In this document: positions 61,524-64,000 of the stretch, piece by piece | How positions within the stretch are numbered: position 1 is the first letter of the stretch | Layout of the letters: each line of letters opens with the position of its first letter | Notes under the pieces: generated by a model | Seen by the model: only the letters and a program-made list of their open reading frames with translations | What the model was told of the DNA's origin: nothing | Database searches by the model: none | Position numbers and translations under genes: made by a program | Assembly (NCBI RefSeq): GCF_019285735.1 | Contig: NZ_CP079107.1 | Coordinates: forward strand, 3,410,001 to 3,474,000 | Source: Paeniglutamicibacter sp. Y32M11 | GTDB taxonomy: Bacteria > Actinomycetota > Actinomycetes > Actinomycetales > Micrococcaceae | DNA length: 64,000 bases | Reading direction: 5' to 3'

Positions 61524-61736
61524 ATGACTCACGAGAATTACAACCCCGTGGATCTTGGCCAATGGTTGTTCTACGTCGTGAAACGCAGCACCTTCGAACG
61601 CCTAGGATCTGCAAGCGTGGGACTCGCTACTGTCGTCCGGTCGGCCAAAAGCGACCCTGTCTGGGCAGAATTGCGTAAGACCGTTCATCGCGCAGCGGAG
61701 GGCGAAGAAATCGACGAAACGCTCTGGTGGTCTTGA
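61524..61736 (+). CDS. Small hypothetical protein (70 residues)
   Basis: An ATG at 61524 opens a frame whose product has protein-like composition: VDLGQWLFYVVKRSTFERLG, ATVVRSAKSDPVWAELRKTV and a C-terminal EEIDETLWWS. I recognise no family. It is alone on the plus strand between two minus-strand units, and no clear ribosome binding site is visible. The balanced residue usage makes it more credible than the other short frames in this gap. Confidence 0.4.
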   Translation: MTHENYNPVDLGQWLFYVVKRSTFERLGSASVGLATVVRSAKSDPVWAELRKTVHRAAEGEEIDETLWWS

Positions 61737-61923
61737 AATGATGGACCATCGGCTCTAAGACTGGATGGGTCTACTTGCCGTTTCAGGGAAGGCGCACAAC
61801 CACGAAGAGTGTCCGGCACTGGGGATTCTCGACCCGAATGATTCTCGTGTGGCCCCTCAAGTGTTGGTTCCTCGCTATTTGATAGCCCCGGGGCTATGGC
61901 AAGAGCCAAGCGGGAATAGAGCG

Positions 61924-61963
61924 AAAAGAGCGGGGCTGCAACCCCGAAGGATGCAGCCCCGCT
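61924..61963 (-). terminator. Rho-independent terminator of the CorC-like operon
   Basis: AGCGGGGCTGCA (61929-61940) pairs with TGCAGCCCCGCT (61952-61963). CTTTTCGC follows on the minus strand, 20 bp after the stop codon of the CNNM-type gene. Confidence 0.85.
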
Positions 61964-61982
61964 GGGTTCCCACCTTTGCGGG

Positions 61983-63023
61983 TCAGGCGCTAGTGGCGTC
62001 CTGCACCTCGCCGACCAGTTCCTCGATGATGTCCTCTAAGAAGAGCACACCAGTGGTGTTCCCCTCAGCATCGAACACCCGCGCCACGTGGGCACCGGTG
62101 CGGCGCATGACCGCCAGGGCGTCTTCCAACTCGCCACCGCTGAAAGTGGAGGCCAGTGCCCGAATACGCTTCGCAGGAACCGCCTCGTTGAGCTTCTGCG
62201 TCGTGGTCAGGTCCATGACGTCCTTCAGGTGCAGGTAGCCAACCGGTTCCCTGTCGGCGTTCACCAGGATGTAGCGAGAGTACCCGTGCTTGGCCACCGC
62301 GGACTGAATGTCGGCTGGGGAAGAACCCTCCGGCAACATGACCATGTCGCCGAGCGGAACCTCCACATCGGAGACCTTCTTGGTGGTGAACTCGAACGCC
62401 TTGCTCAGCGTGCCGCTGGCATCGTTGAGCATCCCGTCACGGGTGGATTGTTCCACGATGGCTGCCACCTCATCCAGGGTGTAGGCGCTGGTCGCCCCGT
62501 CCTTGGGTTCCACCTTGAACAGGCGCAGGATGGCGTTGGCGATGCCGTTCAGGCTCCAGATCACCGGTTTGACGATGCGGGCCACCATGACCAGCGGCGG
62601 AGCCAGAATCAGTGCCGCACGCGTGGGCACCGAGAAGGAAATGTTCTTCGGGACCATTTCGCCGATCACCACGTGCAGGAAGGTGACCAGCAGCAAGGCC
62701 GCGATGAACGCGATGATGCCGATGGCCTCGGCACTCAGGGAAGTGAAGCCGAGCGGGATTTCGAGCAGGTGGTGGATCGCCGGCTCGGAGACGTTCAGGA
62801 TCACCAGGGAACACACGGTGATGCCCAGCTGGCTGGTGGCCAGCATCAAGGTGGCGTGTTCCATCGCCCAGAGGGTGGTCTTCGCCGCCTTGGAACCGGC
62901 CTCGGCCTTCGGCTCGATCTGCGAACGCCGGGCGGAGATGACGGCGAATTCCGCGCCGACAAAGAACGCGTTGATGACCAGCAGCACGACGAGCCAGATG
63001 ATTCCGGGAAGATATTCACTCAT
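61983..63023 (-). CDS. CorC/CNNM-type (hemolysin C-like) membrane protein
   Basis: The 346-residue protein has a DUF21 membrane domain (about residues 1-190) with FFVGAEFAVISARRSQIEPK, ATSQLGITVCSLVILNVSEP and HVVIGEMVPKNISFS. A CBS pair follows (about 205-335), containing YSRYILVNADREPVGYLHLK and FLEDIIEELVGEV. Such CNNM/CorC proteins are linked to Mg and Co efflux or homeostasis. It lacks the C-terminal CorC_HlyC domain that its partner gene has. The genes overlap by eight bases and are co-translated. Confidence 0.9.
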   Translation of the reverse strand: MSEYLPGIIWLVVLLVINAFFVGAEFAVISARRSQIEPKAEAGSKAAKTTLWAMEHATLMLATSQLGITVCSLVILNVSEPAIHHLLEIPLGFTSLSAEAIGIIAFIAALLLVTFLHVVIGEMVPKNISFSVPTRAALILAPPLVMVARIVKPVIWSLNGIANAILRLFKVEPKDGATSAYTLDEVAAIVEQSTRDGMLNDASGTLSKAFEFTTKKVSDVEVPLGDMVMLPEGSSPADIQSAVAKHGYSRYILVNADREPVGYLHLKDVMDLTTTQKLNEAVPAKRIRALASTFSGGELEDALAVMRRTGAHVARVFDAEGNTTGVLFLEDIIEELVGEVQDATSA

Positions 63024-64000
63024 GGGTCAGGTCCTGGGTCATGTTCTCGATGATCTGGTCGTGTTCGCTCCGGGAGGGGTCATCCGGAGTGAATTTCAGG
63101 CGTTCGATGTGGGTGCCCAGTACTCGTTCGACGCGCAGGGTGCCCTCGGGGAGGGACACTTCGTCGCCGAGTTCGGGGATCCGGTCGAGTCGGTCGGTGA
63201 CGAAACCTGCGAGGGTGTCATATTCCTCGCCGTCCGGGACCTTGATCCCGGTGCGGTCCAGCAGTTCGTCGGGCCGCAGTGAGGCATCGAAGGTCACTGA
63301 GCGTCCGGTTTTCACGACGCCGACACGGACCTTGTCGTGTTCGTCTTCGAGTTCCCCGACGATCTCCTCGACGAGGTCTTCGAGAGTGACGATGCCGGCG
63401 GTGCCGCCGTGCTCGTCGGAGACGATAGCGACCTGCAGGCCTTGCTGGCGCAGCAGTCCCAGGAGGGATTCGACGCCCATGGATTCGGGGATGCGCAACG
63501 GTGCATGCATCAGGTCGGTGGCGAGCTGTGTCGCTCGTTGTTCCATGGGCAAAGCAAAGGCCTGCTTGACGTGCAGCACGCCCAGGATCTCATCGCGGTC
63601 CCGGCCGATCACCGGGAAGCGGGAGAAACCGGTCTGGATGGCCAGGGAGATGATGTCCTCGGCGTTGTGCTCCGCATCCACCGCGACCATGCGCACGCGC
63701 GGGGTCATGACATCGGCGGCACTGTGTTCGGAAAAGCGCAGCGTGCGGTGCAGCAGCGTGGCGTGGTCCTGGTCAAGGACCCCTTCCAATGCAGAGCGGC
63801 GCACCAGGGAACTGAGTTCCTCGGCGCTGCGTGCCCCGGAGAGCTCCTCCTTGGGCTCGATGCCGAAGGACCGGATGATCGAGTTTGCGGTGTTGTTGAA
63901 CAGCAGGATCACCGGTTTGAAGACGGTGGTGAACAGGGCCTGGAAAGGAACGACGATCTTGGCGGTAGCCAACGGCAGAGCGAGGGCGAAGTTCTTGGGG
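63016..64000 (-). CDS. CorC/CNNM-type protein with CBS and transporter-associated domains (5' end cut by window)
   Basis: The coding frame continues past the right edge, so the start and most of the DUF21 membrane domain are missing. The visible 327 residues show the last membrane helix, a CBS pair (GFSRFPVIGRDRDEILGVLH, TAGIVTLEDLVEEIVGELED) and a C-terminal CorC_HlyC domain (EYDTLAGFVTDRLDRIPELG). It is the upstream gene of a two-gene unit with the CNNM protein at 61983-63023. The tandem pair of a long and a short form is common in Actinobacteria. Confidence 0.92.
   Translation of the reverse strand, partial: PKNFALALPLATAKIVVPFQALFTTVFKPVILLFNNTANSIIRSFGIEPKEELSGARSAEELSSLVRRSALEGVLDQDHATLLHRTLRFSEHSAADVMTPRVRMVAVDAEHNAEDIISLAIQTGFSRFPVIGRDRDEILGVLHVKQAFALPMEQRATQLATDLMHAPLRIPESMGVESLLGLLRQQGLQVAIVSDEHGGTAGIVTLEDLVEEIVGELEDEHDKVRVGVVKTGRSVTFDASLRPDELLDRTGIKVPDGEEYDTLAGFVTDRLDRIPELGDEVSLPEGTLRVERVLGTHIERLKFTPDDPSRSEHDQIIENMTQDLTHE

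Overview
The window looks like chromosome of a Micrococcaceae-type actinobacterium (Arthrobacter / Glutamicibacter / Paeniglutamicibacter-like). This is inferred from the moderately high GC, GTG/TTG starts, an actinobacterial GuaB1-type IMPDH-like protein, LutABC with a FadR-type GntR regulator, paired CorC/CNNM-type proteins and BioQ- and NrtR-like operator palindromes. There is no rRNA, tRNA, CRISPR array, insertion sequence or phage gene that I can support. It is a catabolic, transport and osmoadaptation region made of many short operons, each with its own regulator.

Layout. 1-2.0 kb: YcsI-type hydro-lyase (cut by the window edge) behind an NRAMP-fold transporter without the metal motifs. 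2.3-7.8 kb: DUF1540 protein, GuaB1, Lrp regulator, DedA-like protein, MFS carrier and a PH-like membrane protein. 7.8-17.0 kb: remains of an aromatic or hydroxy-acid catabolic region. It holds a ferredoxin reductase, the 3' end of a dead FAD hydroxylase, a D-2-hydroxyacid dehydrogenase, an HpaG-like FAH hydrolase, an IclR regulator, an MHS-family carrier, a 3-hydroxyisobutyrate-type dehydrogenase, bioB with two BioQ-like operators, and an orphan Rieske ferredoxin. 17.5-20.8 kb: a ProVWX-type betaine transporter ending in a strong terminator. 21-26.7 kb: stress and redox genes (RclA-like, VOC, MarR, OsmC) and an orphan AztD zinc chaperone behind a Zur-like box. 27-31.4 kb: LysP-type permease; TetR / DUF1304 / CurA around a 19-bp-arm palindrome. 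31.4-37.2 kb: lactate regulon (GntR, lactate permease, lutABC) with three TGGTCNGACCA operators. 37.4-41.5 kb: GC-rich ABC exporter, IclR regulator and AAHS carrier. 41.6-44.4 kb: lone fumarate reductase/SDH-type flavoprotein with divergent LysR. 44.5-51.8 kb: MacB-like ABC pair and a DUF4956-VTC-DUF4353 lipoprotein operon around a DUF4184 protein and a guanine deaminase. 52.2-56.0 kb: OpuC-type osmoprotectant ABC operon. 57.1-61.2 kb: FAH hydrolase, then a prs-nadV-nrtR NAD salvage operon behind a 19-bp-arm palindrome. 62.0-64 kb: two CorC/CNNM genes, the second cut by the window edge.

The least understood coherent unit is the DUF4956-VTC-DUF4353 operon at 48.6-51.8 kb, which may work with the ABC exporter at 44.5-46.7 kb because both carry an unusual Gly/Met-rich linker. 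The second theme is regulatory: many palindromes can be matched to adjacent regulators. All family names come from recognising motifs by eye; no database search was run.
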